Part shown: in pieces, positions 1 to 12,101 of the stretch
Layout of the letters: every line of letters starts with the position of its first letter
How positions within the stretch are numbered: the first letter of the stretch is position 1
Source of the DNA: Jaapia argillacea MUCL 33604
Lineage: Eukaryota > Basidiomycota > Agaricomycetes > Jaapiales > Jaapiaceae
DNA length: 64,000 nt
NCBI GenBank assembly: GCA_000697665.1
Contig: KL197763.1
Span: 96,778 to 160,777 of the forward strand
Direction of reading: 5' to 3'
Translations under genes and position numbers: made by a program
Notes under the pieces: model-generated
What the model was told of the DNA's origin: nothing
The model's input: only the letters and a program-made list of their open reading frames with translations
The model's database searches: none

Positions 1-423
1 TGTACGTTGGAAAGGAGGGAAGATGATCAGAGTTGCGATTTCTGTCGTTAGATGTTCGGCGGAGGTTTTGAAGAGACCGATCGTCCCCGCTAACGCTCCT
101 TCCTCTCCCTCCCTCGTCTTATCAATGATAGCAAACATGATGTTGCCTTTATCCCTCCTGATGAACCCTTCGACCCACGGTAAGAACTCGTCAAGTGTAA
201 ATTGCTGATATGGGTAATATCGATAGATTTCGGGGTATTTGGTTATCTGAGAGAGGTAGGGTTCTGCGTGTATGCGCGGAATGAACGGAGTGAGTTTGAT
301 GAGGGAGTTTTCGAATAGGGTGTGAGGGAGAGGGAAAACAAAGTTGATGTCGTAGGGATCTAGTCCATAGGTCGGTGGGATAGCTAGGTCTCTGGTGGGG
401 GTATACGAGTTGGTATAAGACAT
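1..423 (-). CDS. GNAT-family N-acetyltransferase, N-terminal part (cut by window edge)
   Basis: The minus strand reads 141 codons without a stop from an ATG at 423 to the window edge, so only the N-terminal part is present. The protein starts MSYTNSYTPTRDLAIPP. From about residue 95 it holds a stretch like the core of fungal Acetyltransf_3/GNAT proteins: a strand FAIID, then AGTIGLFKTSAEHLTTEIAT, then FPPFQRT. In this family that segment leads into the acetyl-CoA loop (Q/R-x-x-G-x-G/A), which lies outside the window. The likely role is transfer of an acetyl group to a small amine or a protein N-terminus. The substrate cannot be told. A short intron just past the edge is possible because fungal donors often read GTACGT. 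Confidence 0.72.
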   Translation of the reverse strand, partial: MSYTNSYTPTRDLAIPPTYGLDPYDINFVFPLPHTLFENSLIKLTPFIPRIHAEPYLSQITKYPEIYRYYPYQQFTLDEFLPWVEGFIRRDKGNIMFAIIDKTREGEEGALAGTIGLFKTSAEHLTTEIATLIIFPPFQRT

Positions 424-1596
424 TATGTGACGCCTTCAAAGGACTGCGAATACGGTGCCAGCACTGTCGAAGAGGTAAGACCAACTGGTCTGTGAGATGA
501 ATCAGGAAAGTTTGACGAACTTTTGTGGCTATTGTTAGCTGTGAGGTGGGAATCTCACCACGCACATATCGAACGGTCAAACAGCTGCTAAATGAGTTGC
601 CATCGATGATCATGGAAACAAGCAAACGCAGACTCGATGCAAACGCAAACCTGTGGATTACTGGACAATGGAATACTGATGGCGTGGGGTCGCAATGTTG
701 GGAAACACAAGGTCCTCGAGTTGGTCTCCAGGAGACTACCGCAGGTCCGCGGACGTCTCCAGTACCCGAGCCCACCCCCCTCGCGACCCCAGGGACGATC
801 CACACATAAGCTTACCGCAGTCTTTTCGCAAGTCATTCTGTTAGTCGACGGGGCCTGACGAGGCGGAGGTCATGAATATACACATCAAAACTATTCCTGT
901 CATATCGTCATTCGTTTCTTCTTCGTGGCCAACCCTACCTCGAAGCCGGTCACGTTCCCAAGAGTGCCCGCCGGCCGTACAACACGCACATACGCGTTTC
1001 TGCGGTTGAGCCGTATCGTGGATAGGTCTCGGATTCCTCGTCGAATCGATTGCACGAACCTTCGAGGTTGTACGTCTCCTACCAATGGGGTGTGGCTCAA
1101 AGGGCCCCTGACCCCTCTGTTCCACAAGCAAAACAACTGGTGAAGCGTAACGCACACCAACCACGAAGCGTTATCGTCGATCATTTCACAGCTCAGGCGG
1201 ATGTTAATCTGACGAAGTCCTCCCATGCTCATGAGGTGTGGATACGACATGTCCTGGCGCCTATCGATGCCACACCTGTTGTGATAGTCCTGCAGAGAGA
1301 AAAATCCGGGTATTACGAATGATCTTCTATGTCTGATGGACAGAACCCGCAAGTCGAGGACGCGCTGCAAACCTGAGTTGAAGTACCGGACAGACGCCTG
1401 TGCACATATGCGACTGGATTTACTCAGGCTGGCACCCAATCGACAGCATTAACAACTGGAACGGGACCGTTCATCTTTTGAGGTAAGCTCTTCGTCTGCC
1501 ACTCGACAGCACAATGTCACTTACCTATTATATCTCGTCCACCAGTTTCGAAACCCTCCTCACACAACTCGACGACATCTCCTCGTATATCCTCAA
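424..1596. other. Intergenic, no supported gene
   Basis: The stretch has overlapping open frames on both strands, the longest about 180 codons on minus (900-1439). None shows a recognisable domain, and they overlap each other antisense. I saw no clear repeat or RNA gene. It includes the 5' region of the GTPase gene that starts at 1597. Confidence 0.4.
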
Positions 1597-2835
1597 ATGG
1601 GCGGCGTCGTCAGTTCTATCGTTCGCCAGCTCAGAGGCTCGGATATCGTTCCGAACCAAACAATTCAAAAGCTTGAGGAATCTGCTTCACAAGTCAGAAA
1701 GAAGACGCAGGAAGTACCGGAAAATATGGAATTGGTCGAGGGACATAGGGTGGAGGCGGAAGACCCAATGAGGAATGCCCAGAAGATGGTAGACGAAGCG
1801 ACGAGACGTTATGACGAGGCGGAGCGGAAGTTGAATGAAGCTAGGCAGTTTGTAGAAGAGGCTCTACGGCGAATTGAAGAAGACAGGAGGAAGGCCGACG
1901 ATGACAAGAGGGAGCTACAGGAGGCGAAAGATGAGGCTGAGAGACAGGCGGAGGTCGCGAACATTGCTCATCAGGAGGCGTTGGAGAACCTCCATGTGCA
2001 GATCGCCAGAGCAGATGAAGTCGAGACCAAGTGGATGCGAGGTGATCGACCAGTTGTATGGCCCCCATTGGAGGAAATCGAGGACGCCAAGATGCGATTT
2101 GGTTATACCGAAGGGAAATTCCACTTTGCGATTGCTGGCGTTGCTGGTAGTGGAAAATCCTCCTTGATCAATGCCTTTCATGGCTTGACCAACAAGGACT
2201 CTGGGACTGCGAACACAGGAGTGGTCGAAACCACCTCACACGTCACAGGGTATCCCGATCCTAATCCCAAGAATCCATTCATCTGGTACGATATACCCGG
2301 TGCAGGTACTTTGGATATCCCCGATTGGCAATACTTCGTCGCGCAAGGCCTCTTCGTCTTCGATTGTATCATCGTCCTAATCGACAACCGTTTCTTCGCT
2401 ACGGATATCGCTATACTCGAGAACTGCAAACGGTTCAATATCCCTTCGTATATCGTTCGATCCAAAGCCAATCAGCATATATCCAATATCATGGAGGATA
2501 TGGGTTATGATTTCGAGATGGATGACGGGACGCAACGAGCTGAGATGTTCCCAGTGGCGCGGGCAAGGTTCATCGCTGAAACTCGGGAGAGCGTAAAGGC
2601 CAACTTGGAGAAAGCTGGGCTCCCTCCAAAGAGAGTTTATATCATATCGAAGGACGCGATGGTGAAGATTATACAGGGGAGAGGGGCCGCGGTTATGGAT
2701 GAGGTACAGCTTGTTGAGGATATCTTGGAGGAGTCGGCACAGAGACGGCTGAAACCAAAATGTCGTGACTGGACGGGGACGAACTACCTATCCACTCCGA
2801 CCATCAGTCAGTTCGGGAACTTGGAATTTTATTAA
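1597..2835 (+). CDS. IRG-type (immunity-related GTPase-like) protein with N-terminal coiled coil
   Basis: Single-exon gene of 412 aa. The start MGGVVSS fits the N-myristoylation pattern MGxxxS, which supports this ATG. Residues about 20-145 are a charged, heptad-like helix rich in E, K, R and A. The G domain follows: P-loop GVAGSGKSS at 181-189, a TTSHVTGYPDP switch region near 212, the G3-like DIPGAG at 232-237, and RSKAN at 288-292 where G4 (T/NKxD) is expected. Family knowledge: animal IRG proteins are interferon-inducible GTPases acting on pathogen vacuole membranes; Agaricomycetes carry many IRG-type proteins of unknown role. Membrane tethering by myristate is an inference. The aspartate of G4 is replaced by asparagine, which may alter guanine recognition. 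A close paralogue lies at 7355-8581 on the same strand. Confidence 0.85.
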   Translation: MGGVVSSIVRQLRGSDIVPNQTIQKLEESASQVRKKTQEVPENMELVEGHRVEAEDPMRNAQKMVDEATRRYDEAERKLNEARQFVEEALRRIEEDRRKADDDKRELQEAKDEAERQAEVANIAHQEALENLHVQIARADEVETKWMRGDRPVVWPPLEEIEDAKMRFGYTEGKFHFAIAGVAGSGKSSLINAFHGLTNKDSGTANTGVVETTSHVTGYPDPNPKNPFIWYDIPGAGTLDIPDWQYFVAQGLFVFDCIIVLIDNRFFATDIAILENCKRFNIPSYIVRSKANQHISNIMEDMGYDFEMDDGTQRAEMFPVARARFIAETRESVKANLEKAGLPPKRVYIISKDAMVKIIQGRGAAVMDEVQLVEDILEESAQRRLKPKCRDWTGTNYLSTPTISQFGNLEFY

Positions 2836-3179
2836 TCCGTACATACCATTGTGGTCGAGGCTGCTATGATCTTTTCCCATAACCATAATGTAACTGACTT
2901 TTGCGTCTGAGTGAACTTGAGTTTTCGACTATGCGAGCGTGAAGAAGAAATTAGACGTGTATACGAGAGCAATCGGCTTGGCGATGACATCGACCTACCC
3001 TCCAACCGGTCACCCTACACAGCCGGGCGACGGTAATCCTCTGCCCAGCGCAAGTGTCGTGTCATCAGCTCGACGCCAGTATCGATGACCCTTCCCTGAA
3101 GACGGGAGTTATATCCAAATATCCGCCTTCGTTTACAACGCTAACGACGACCGTTCGCCGATTACCAATCATTGCCCTA
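2836..3179. other. 3' flank of GTPase gene, no gene seen
   Basis: AT-rich 3' flank followed by unassigned sequence. I see no domain, RNA gene or repeat before the dispersed repeat copy begins near 3180. Confidence 0.35.
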
Positions 3180-3440
3180 GAAGATGTTAGAAACGTGACG
3201 AGTGTTGAACTGAAAAGAAATTCTCACCTTCGAGACTACCGAACTTCCAACCAAACCATCCCTCAAAGCTCTGGGACCGAGGCCATCACATTCTCAATCC
3301 TCCATGGCGAAGCGAGTCCCGAGTAAGGGGAGCAATGCAATATTGGCGTGACGACGCCAGGTTTGACGGAGCTGCGTCGAATTTGGACACGAGATAGGTA
3401 GGACACGAAGCGAACTTGGTGATGGAGGCAGAGGTAAAGG
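3180..3440 (-). repeat. Dispersed repeat, copy A (inverted)
   Basis: The reverse complement reads TTCGACGCAGCTCC, then CAAACCTGGCGTCGTCACG, then a GGGACTCG box, TGAGAATGTGATGG, GGTTTGGTTGG, GTCTCGAAGGTGAGA and CAACACTCGTCA. This is the same ordered set of blocks found on the plus strand at 9.0-13.3 kb and 19.2 kb. No coding capacity is seen. Confidence 0.75.
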
Positions 3441-3479
3441 CGTTGTCTAAAAGATGGGGGGGGAGGACTGGAGATTTGA

Positions 3480-4230
3480 AAGTTGAATCACTTCAGACCC
3501 AAAGCCAACAGCCTGGGTTGGAGGTGGTGTGGATGAGGAGTTGGGATGATTGAGTTGGAGGTTGGTATGATTGAGATGTTTGAATATGGGGTTGGCGTTC
3601 GAGTATGATACGAGACGGGGGTTGGGATTTTGGGGATGGGTTAAGTTGGAGCTCGGTAGAAGGACGAAGCCGGGAGTCATGTAATACCTTAGAGAAGGGA
3701 GGTCGTCCTGGTTTTCCTCAGTGGATATCCTCTTGGATGCGTTGGCGTGAGGTGTTATGTGGGTGATTATCCTGGATGTTTTCGCGAAGGGAGGTCCGAG
3801 CGATCGGACTGGGAGGGTGGCTAATGAGGTCGTTTGCCCATGTGAGCTTTATTCTCTAGGACTTGTTTATCTCTTCCCTCCTCCTGGAACCCTTCCCTCC
3901 TTTCGTCCCCCTCCATTTCTTCTACTTCACCTCCATCCCCCCCTTCCCCCCAACAACAAACAACCTGACTAACCCCTCCCTGGCCAGCCCAACCCTCCCC
4001 CAAACTCACGCCCCACTGGTATACTAGGCGTGTTCAGGCTTGGGGCTCTGTTGGAGACGGGAGGGACGTTGGATGTATGAGCGAGGGGCGCGTTTTGGGA
4101 TGTTGGAGGGTTCCAATGCCTAAGGGAGGTCGGATTAGATATGTTTGGCAGGCTTTTTGGGTGGATATATTCGTGAAGATCTACGTTAGGTATTATATTC
4201 ATGAAGGTCTATGCGTTCCGAGGCAGTTCA
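3480..4230 (+). repeat. Long repeat, partner of inverted copy at 16840-17690
   Basis: About 750 bp that aligns in blocks with the reverse complement of 16840-17690. Shared pieces in order: a GGTTGGGAT-rich minisatellite-like start, GGGTTAAG with an AGCTCGG/AGTTCGG block, GCGTTGGCGTGA, ATGTTTTCGCG, GGACTG plus GGGAGGGTGG, a pyrimidine-rich CCTCC stretch ending AACAAACAACC, then CCCAACCCTCCCCCAA and a block near 4074-4210 with GTGGATATATTCGTG. In translation both copies give similar peptides around residues like VDIFV/VDVFV. It may descend from a decayed coding element, but no intact frame remains. Confidence 0.6.
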
Positions 4231-4491
4231 GGTTGATATCTTCCTCGAAGCGCGTTCCGCCTGATCCGCTCACCCCAAACAAATACCATTCTCGAGCCTA
4301 CGCTCTTTCAATTCGGGAATTCTCGTACTCTTTCACGTTTGTCAGCATATCTCCATCCCTCGCCTTGAATGACTTTAGGAACCCTCGCTCACACCTGTTT
4401 TCGATAGATCGAGTTCACTCTTACAAGTGTAATGCTAGGTCGTCCAGTCGACTAAATAGCCCAAGTATAATCATACACGCCTCCACCCACC

Positions 4492-5912
<1,421 letters not shown>

Positions 5913-7354
5913 GTTTGTTTGACGAGTATGGTTGAAGACGAGATGAGTATTTGAACTTGACGTAGACGAGTTGAAGTTGAACGACGAGGATCGTTACGGT
6001 GTGAGAAGGGGATGGTGTTGTGGCAGGTATTTATATGTAGCCATATATAAAAGGATGCAAGACTGAACGTGCGGGTGGCCGACTCCGCTGTGTGTGCATG
6101 TCGAGGAATGGGGAGGAGTTGGTCAGTTGGACGAGATTCGGACCGAGGCAGGTTATTGACGGCATCTTCGATCTTATCTTATCTCCAGCCTTCAGCGCTT
6201 CAGCAGCTTGGCGCGTGACCACATCACAATCGACGGAGCGAATAGGGAGCTCGTTCCGGTCCAGTCGCGACGCTTCGGTTTCACAGCCATCCCCGTTGAC
6301 TCCTTCAAGCTACAGTCGGGTGCCTTTCCCAGCTTTGCTGCGTAACCCAAACGGCTTGAACTTTAGTATTTCCCCTCAGTCGATCAAGTATGGAAAATCG
6401 TGTCAACCTTTGCTCTGCATTGCCCCAGATTCGGCAGTTTGCACATCGGATAGACGCCATGGCACGATAGGTGACATGTTCATGCTGCAGGATGATAGAG
6501 GCACTGGTCGGCTGTGTAACAATAAATGCTACACTCAACGTCCTGTGAGATAGATGAGATAGACTCCGGTTGTGGAAATGGAGGTCAACAACACTGGAAG
6601 CGAATACAATGCGAGCAGTGATGTGCACATGCCCTTTGCGAGTATGTGGCTTCTCGGTGGCTTGGCCTCCTCCATCAGAACTCTGTAATGGCGATCGCAG
6701 CTGAACGAACTCTGGGTTTGTAGCCCGTAACAAGCTAACAACGAGCTAAGACGGGGTCGTCCAAACTAATCCTACTGTTGCCTTACTGTAATGTTAGGAT
6801 CTGTCTCGCTGTCACGGTTCGGTATCTACTGTAGGTAGGACGGGATGACGGTGGTTGACGGCGAAGATTCTGCACTACTTTGCAGGCCAGCAGGCATTCG
6901 CACTGCCGCCAAGTGCATTTAGTCCACATTTAGAATTGTACTCGAGACTACACAGCACGTTGGGCGACGTCTGATAATGTTGGTTTAACTTAGCCACTCG
7001 GTGTCTAAGTGATGTTGGTGTGGTCGCGCTTGCGACACCCTCGGCCATATCATTGGTTGTGATTACGGCTGTCCTAATACTTATGTAGCAATGGATGTTA
7101 CGAAACTGATTGTACTATTGGTGCTGTGCTTGTCGCCTGTGTGCACATAAAAGTCAGAATTTTTGCCTTCACTGTCAACACGGCTCAGAAAACCAACGAT
7201 TCGAGGATCTCAGAATTTGCGCCATTGCCAACAGCTCTCCAGTACTAGTACGCTTGATGTCACTCTGCCGAGAGCCTCATTCCACTATGCTAATGCACTT
7301 GTATTTTATGCCACCTCTAGAACCAAAGCGACTACCCTTTGCAGTCATCTCGAC
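5913..7354. other. Intergenic between AKR and second GTPase
   Basis: No supported gene. TATA-like AT-rich stretches lie near 6026-6052, about 120 bp upstream of the AKR start. A block at about 6060-6130 with GGCCGACTCCGCTGTGTGTG resembles 8680-8740 (TTGCCGACTCCGCTAGGTGTG), so a piece of this upstream DNA is shared with the 3' flank of the second GTPase gene. The rest is unassigned. Confidence 0.4.
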
Positions 7355-8581
7355 ATGGGCCAGGCTATTTCTATCATCTTGGGCTTCTCTGCCATGATAT
7401 GGTTTGGGCGCCAGAGTTATCATATGATCTTAAATCTATTCAAGCAAATCCCTGGAGTCGAGCGAATTGCACGCGCGATGTGGGGTACGGGGAAGCCATC
7501 CGACATTCCTCTCTATCCTATGGGTGTATTTACGGGCCGCGAATTGGAGGAGGCTAAGAAAAAGGCTCGCGAAGAGGCAGAGGAGGCCCAGAGGCAGAGG
7601 GCCAGGGCTGAAAAGGCCGAGGAAGGGAAGAGGGATGCAGAAGAGGAGAAGAGAAAGGCCGTGGAGGGGAAGGAGAAGGCTGAGGAGGAGAAGGAGAAGG
7701 CTCAAGAGGAAAAGAGGGAGGCCGAGGAGAAGAAGAGATCAGCAGAAGAGGACGCAGCCACTGCCAGAGCCGAACAGCAGCGGGTGTTGGATGAGCTCCA
7801 GGCACAGACCCGAAGGGCAGATGAGGCGGAGCGCCAGTTGAAAGAAGGGACCCAGCCCATCGTATGGCCATCTTTGGAGGAGATTGCGGATGCCAAAATA
7901 CGATACGGGTTTACTGAGGGACATTCCCACATTGCAGTCACTGGACGTGCGGGCTGCGGAAAATCCTCTCTGATCAATGCTCTCCGCGGGTTAACAAACA
8001 ATGACCACCAGGCGGCAGCCACAGGGGTGGTCGAAACCACCACGCAGGTCGCCGGATATCCCGATCCCGATCCCGAAAAGCCATTCATCTGGTACGACAT
8101 TCCAGGCGCAGGCACCTTGAACATCCCCGATTGGCAGTACTTCATCACCCAGGGTCTCTTCGTCTTCAATTGCATCATCGTCCTTATCGACATCCGATTC
8201 TCTGCCACAGATATCGCGATTATTGACAACTCCAGACGTTTCAATATCCCATCGTATATTGTTCGGTCAAAGGCGAACCAGCATGTTTTGAACATCATGG
8301 ATGATATGGGATGCGATCTCATGACAGACGATGGGACACAACGCAAGGAGATGCTGCCAGTGGCGAGGGAGAGGTTTATATCGGAAACTCACCAGAACGT
8401 CAGTGAGAACTTGGTGAAAGCGGAACTCCCCCCCCAAAGGGTTTATATGGTCTCCAAGGACAACGTGGCAGCATTCGTTGGAGGGAGGCAAACTGTGAGG
8501 GATCCCATCATCGACGAAGAGCAGCTTGTCAATGCCGTCTGGAAGTCAGCTCGTGAAGTCCAAAGCCGAGCGACTTCTTAA
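7355..8581 (+). CDS. IRG-type GTPase-like protein, paralogue of 1597-2835
   Basis: The frame is open from 7163, but I take the ATG at 7355 because it gives MGQAISI, again the MGxxxS N-myristoylation pattern, and 408 aa, close to the 412 aa of the paralogue. A short hydrophobic patch (IILGFSAMIWF) follows. Residues about 63-146 are an unbroken E/K/R/A-rich helix that looks like a coiled coil or single alpha-helix. The G domain holds P-loop GRAGCGKSS at 197-205, a VVETTTQVAGYPDPDP switch, DIPGAG, and RSKAN in the G4 place. The helix and N-terminus differ strongly from the paralogue while the G domain is nearly the same, so selection appears to hold the GTPase core. Role unknown in fungi. Membrane association is inferred. 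Confidence 0.85.
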   Translation: MGQAISIILGFSAMIWFGRQSYHMILNLFKQIPGVERIARAMWGTGKPSDIPLYPMGVFTGRELEEAKKKAREEAEEAQRQRARAEKAEEGKRDAEEEKRKAVEGKEKAEEEKEKAQEEKREAEEKKRSAEEDAATARAEQQRVLDELQAQTRRADEAERQLKEGTQPIVWPSLEEIADAKIRYGFTEGHSHIAVTGRAGCGKSSLINALRGLTNNDHQAAATGVVETTTQVAGYPDPDPEKPFIWYDIPGAGTLNIPDWQYFITQGLFVFNCIIVLIDIRFSATDIAIIDNSRRFNIPSYIVRSKANQHVLNIMDDMGCDLMTDDGTQRKEMLPVARERFISETHQNVSENLVKAELPPQRVYMVSKDNVAAFVGGRQTVRDPIIDEEQLVNAVWKSAREVQSRATS

Positions 8582-8760
8582 TCGCACAAGCTAGGTATTC
8601 TTCTCTTGATTGCGTGGCACATTTGGGACCTGGACAGTCGAGTTTTTGTGATGTACATCGATTTTCATTGCGAATGAAAGCATGGGTTGCCGACTCCGCT
8701 AGGTGTGTATGAAGAGAAATGTGGACGAGTTGATCGCGAGTTGATAAGCGAGTCTTTATA
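8582..8760. other. 3' flank of GTPase with block shared with AKR upstream region
   Basis: Contains TTGCCGACTCCGCTAGGTGTG near 8690, similar to 6070-6120. No gene seen. Confidence 0.4.
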
Positions 8761-8762
8761 TA

Positions 8763-8986
8763 CAGCTAAATTCAGAACGATAGACCAGAGCGATTTTACT
8801 CGACTCAGGCACATCCGCTGAAAAGGGGGGAAATTATATTGATTTCCAGGATTCGAACACGAATTGTGGTGCTGGGTGGAGCCAGTCGTCAAGGCACCGC
8901 GTTCGACTTGCCTCAAACGGTAACTGAACGGAGAGGCTTCTGAGAGCGAAAGAAATCCGAACGGTCTATCGTTCTGAATTTAGCTG
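8763..8986. mobile_element. MITE, 224 bp, 24-bp terminal inverted repeats, TA target duplication
   Basis: Positions 8763-8786 (starting CAGCTAAATTCAGAACG) are exactly inverted at 8963-8986. TA directly flanks both ends (8761-8762 and 8987-8988). Termini starting CAG with a TA duplication fit Tc1/mariner-pogo type elements. The 176-bp interior has no open frame. On minus it carries GTTCGAATCC, which resembles a Pol III B box, but no tRNA fold can be drawn. Confidence 0.8.
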
Positions 8987-9010
8987 TAATTATCTTCTGG
9001 ATCAACTTTA

Positions 9011-9430
9011 CAGTAGCATGTGATCAAGACGCGTCGCGTTCGCGTAGTAATCATCAATCACACCTTTCAATCATCCCTCTTTCACATGCCTTTTGTCCCT
9101 TAGTCGACGCTGCGCCATCAACCTGGCGTGCATCTATAAGAACCTATTCCAACGCCATACTTTTCGAATCCTTCTTCCTACCTGCATCGCGCGCTCCGCT
9201 CATCTTGTGTCCAACTTCGACGTAGCTCCACCAAACCTGGCGTCGTCACGCTGACCTTGCATTCCTCCTCTAACCGGGACTCATTTGGCGGGAAGGATGT
9301 GATGAGGCATCATAGTAGGCTGATAATGTGGTGGTTTCGGTCCGGGAGATGGTTTGGTTAGGTATTTGTATTCGGTGCCCTCAAAGGTAAGGAATCTATT
9401 TGATCCAACACTCGTCATATTATCTAGACC
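9011..9430 (+). repeat. Dispersed repeat, copy B
   Basis: Starts with GTGATCAAGACGCGTC (shared with copy E). The core has CCAACTTCGACGTAGCTCC, AACCTGGCGTCGTCACG, GGAAGGATGTGATGAGG, GGTTTCGGTCCGGGAG and TTTGATCCAACACTCGTCA. Non-coding. Confidence 0.75.
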
Positions 9431-9554
9431 TGTTATCATCGCTAGGTTTCATTCCTCAACTTCCCTATTACCTTGAGCTCCTGGCCCAACTCAGTTTCTC
9501 GAGATGCAGCTCGACCTCCCGCTTGGCGTCCGGCGATTCACACTCACCTCCATC

Positions 9555-9810
9555 TTCGAGTTCACCTCGCGTCCCGTCCATCTTTGTGTCCAACTTGGCA
9601 CAGCTCTATAATACCTGGCATCATGCTAACCCTGCCAGTCCCTGCATTCCTCCCCTTACTGGCACCCGCTTGCCTGGAATGATGTCGTGTGATGGTCTCG
9701 GTCGAAGAGTGTTGAGAGGTGGTTTGGTTGGGACCTCGTGGTCTCGAAGGTGAGAGTCTCCTTTCAGTTCGACACATAAAACGTTACCAAGATTTTCTTC
9801 CATCTTTTAG
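9555..9810 (+). repeat. Dispersed repeat, copy C
   Basis: Same block order as copy B with more divergence: GTGTCCAACTTGG, CTGCATTCCTCCCC, a GGCACCCG box, TTGCCTGGAATGATG, GGTGGTTTGGTTGGG, GTCTCGAAGGTGAGAGTC. Non-coding. Confidence 0.7.
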
Positions 9811-10074
9811 GAGTTACTGCTCTCATTCCATACCATCATAAGTTCCAGCCCGACTCGTGTCTCCAGTCTCAGCTCAACCACCCTCATGCCATCGAGGGAT
9901 TCGCTGACCCCACACTCTACCTCTCAGGGCCTTGTAACCATTTTCTTGTAAAGGTGTGCTCCGGAGTACACGGCGAGCTCAGAGAGTGATGGGCCTGGTT
10001 TCGAATCGGCCCATCGATAAAGATCCCTGTCCAAACGCCGCCTCTTCCATTTTTTTCCCTCCTGCCCCATCTCC

Positions 10075-10345
10075 AAGTCTACTCGCGTTCCGACCCATCT
10101 TGCGTCGACGTGGCTCGATCAGACCTCGCGTCTTCACTACAGACCCTTGTATTCCTTTTCTCACGGGCACTCGCTTTCCTGGAAGGGTGTGGTGAGGTGC
10201 TATGGTGGGCTGAGAATGTGATGGTTTCGATCCGAGAGGGGGGTTTGATTGGGTATATGATGGCCTCAAAGGTGACTCGAAAGGCCCTCTTTGATCCAAC
10301 GCTCGTCGTGTCACCAACACTTTCGTCACGCTCCTTCCTACCCAC
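10075..10345 (+). repeat. Dispersed repeat, copy D
   Basis: Blocks CTCGCGTTCCGACCCATCTTG, TTTCCTGGAAGGGTGTGG, GTGGGCTGAGAATGTGATGG, CTCAAAGGTGA and CTCTTTGATCCAACGCTCG. Closest to copy E. Lies directly upstream (in plus sense) of the 3' end of the F-box gene at 10552. Confidence 0.75.
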
Positions 10346-10551
10346 CTTTGGAGCTCCAACCTGACTCTTACCCTGCGTCTCGAGATGCAGCTCAACTTCC
10401 CTCATGGCGTCAAGTGATTCACGACCTGCACTTATCCAACATGATTCGATTCGCTCATAACAGGTCGTTCGGACTGGGAAATAGAGAGGAAGGGGATGTT
10501 ACATTCATATCGCTCATATGTCCTATTCTTTGCCACAGTTTTGACTATCTA

Positions 10552-12101
10552 TCATCTCTTTGTAGCAGCGTAAAAATCCCTTAGATACTCGTCGACCTCC
10601 GACCACTTTCCTCGCCCTTCGTCATCTCTTTCAAACGTCGGCGAAATCACAAGTCCGTTCAGCTCCGGAAACAGTCGGTTCAGCACAGAAGCTGTTCCTT
10701 GCAAGTCATCACTCATTCGTCCTCCTGGCAAGACTACGAGTGTCGTGAGACAATGATTTGAAACGGTGATTTCATAGTGTTTGGGAAGGTTGGAAGCATC
10801 GACGGCTATATCAAGCCTTTGTAGAAGTGGACAGTGCCGAGCGAGATGGACGAGGAAAGTGAAACTAGTTTCGTATGCTTGTGGACGAATGTCAAAGCAT
10901 AGATGCCTGAGTGTTGGCCAAGAAGACCCGATAAGCCCTGCATCTGCGTCTAACAGGGTGAAATTCGGATTTCGCTCCCGGTTGGCCAGGATGAAGACAA
11001 GGTACTCCAACCCTTTGAGCCGCCGAAGAGGTTCCAGCAAGGAAACGATATTAACGAGTGGAGATTCCGCTTGGGTGAAGGGTACGATGATTATCATGGA
11101 GATTGACGTGATGGATGATGGTAAACGCGTTAGGCAATCATAGATGTCGTCCACCAATATACGACATGCAACATGGATAGTAATTTGTTTGAGGATTGGC
11201 ATCGACCAGAATTCGAAGACGTCGATTATCCTCGTAATATGTCCTCGCATGAAGAGGGTTTCCAGTGAGGCTAAACCGACTCGTGGGGCATCTGCGTCGG
11301 GCGAAGGACCATCAAAAGCGGTTTCCATGTGCTTAAGGTAGGGAAGAGAGCGGAGAAGTCGAGTAACTTCTTCATATTCCACTCCCATAATTCCAAGGGT
11401 TCGGAGATTGGTGAGAGGCCTAATGTATTCTGTTATACCGGGAACGACACCGTGAACCTGCAGCTTGGTGATGCTTGGAGTTAGGGAAGGGAGGTGGCTT
11501 ATGAGTTGTACCATCTCGCCATGCTCAGTAGAACCTGCTGCGAGTCTGAGATTTCGAGAATCATCGCTATGATTGGTATGAAGGGTGACGTGTCGGAGGG
11601 ATGGTGAAAGAAAGATGAGGGCGCCGGGGTTGGGATAAGCCCAGACTAGGGTCTGTAGGAAAGGAGTGGGCGCATCGTCTGAGGTCAATTGGATGAGGGT
11701 GAGGAGAGATGCTGGGTCTAATGAATATGGGCCAAAGATAGAAAGCGAACGAATACATCGTCCATACTCCCGAAGTCGGGACCACTCGGCTTCGGATGGG
11801 TGCCTGTCCATAACCTTGGTAGCAAACAAAGTTTAGATTGTAAGAAGGCATCAAGATGGCACAGCCAAGGACTCACATAGGTCTCTTCCATTAGCTTGAA
11901 GGATGGTAATATCTCGAAAAGAGGTATTGGGCTATACATGTATCTCCAAAGAACTTTGATGGATGGATAAGACCATGCTCTACAACATACAGCCGAGTTC
12001 GCAAGTGCTTTTCGGTCGGCATTGAGAGTGGAACCGTCAGTGCAAGACTCGAAGATTCGGAGGATCAGGTCGGGATCGAGGAGAACTGCGCGAGCTGCCA
12101 T
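10552..12101 (-). CDS. F-box/LRR-like protein, tandem copy 1
   Basis: Two exons, 12101-11877 and 11814-10552, give 495 aa. Exon 1 (75 codons) holds a degenerate F-box-like helix set: LDPDLILRIFESC, an ALANSAVCCRAWSYPSIKVLWR core, then PIPLFEILPSFK. Exon 2 is a long Leu-rich region with repeated LxxL patterns typical of fungal F-box partners with degenerate LRR folds. Such proteins usually link a substrate to the SCF ubiquitin ligase through Skp1; the substrate is unknown. The donor GTGAGT and an acceptor before GTTATGGAC keep the frame. A near-identical gene with the same intron position lies at 13906-15463, and similarity runs into both flanks. Confidence 0.78.

Noticed and set aside
900-1439. 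179-codon minus ORF as a gene
   Set aside because: No domain, antisense frames of similar size, and no intron or family pattern.
7163-7354. Upstream extension of the second GTPase to 7163
   Set aside because: The extra 64 residues have no family likeness, while the ATG at 7355 gives the myristoylation motif and the paralogue's length.
8846-8920. Possible tRNA inside the MITE (GTTCGAATCC)
   Set aside because: T stem pairs poorly and no cloverleaf can be drawn. Kept only as a B-box-like word.
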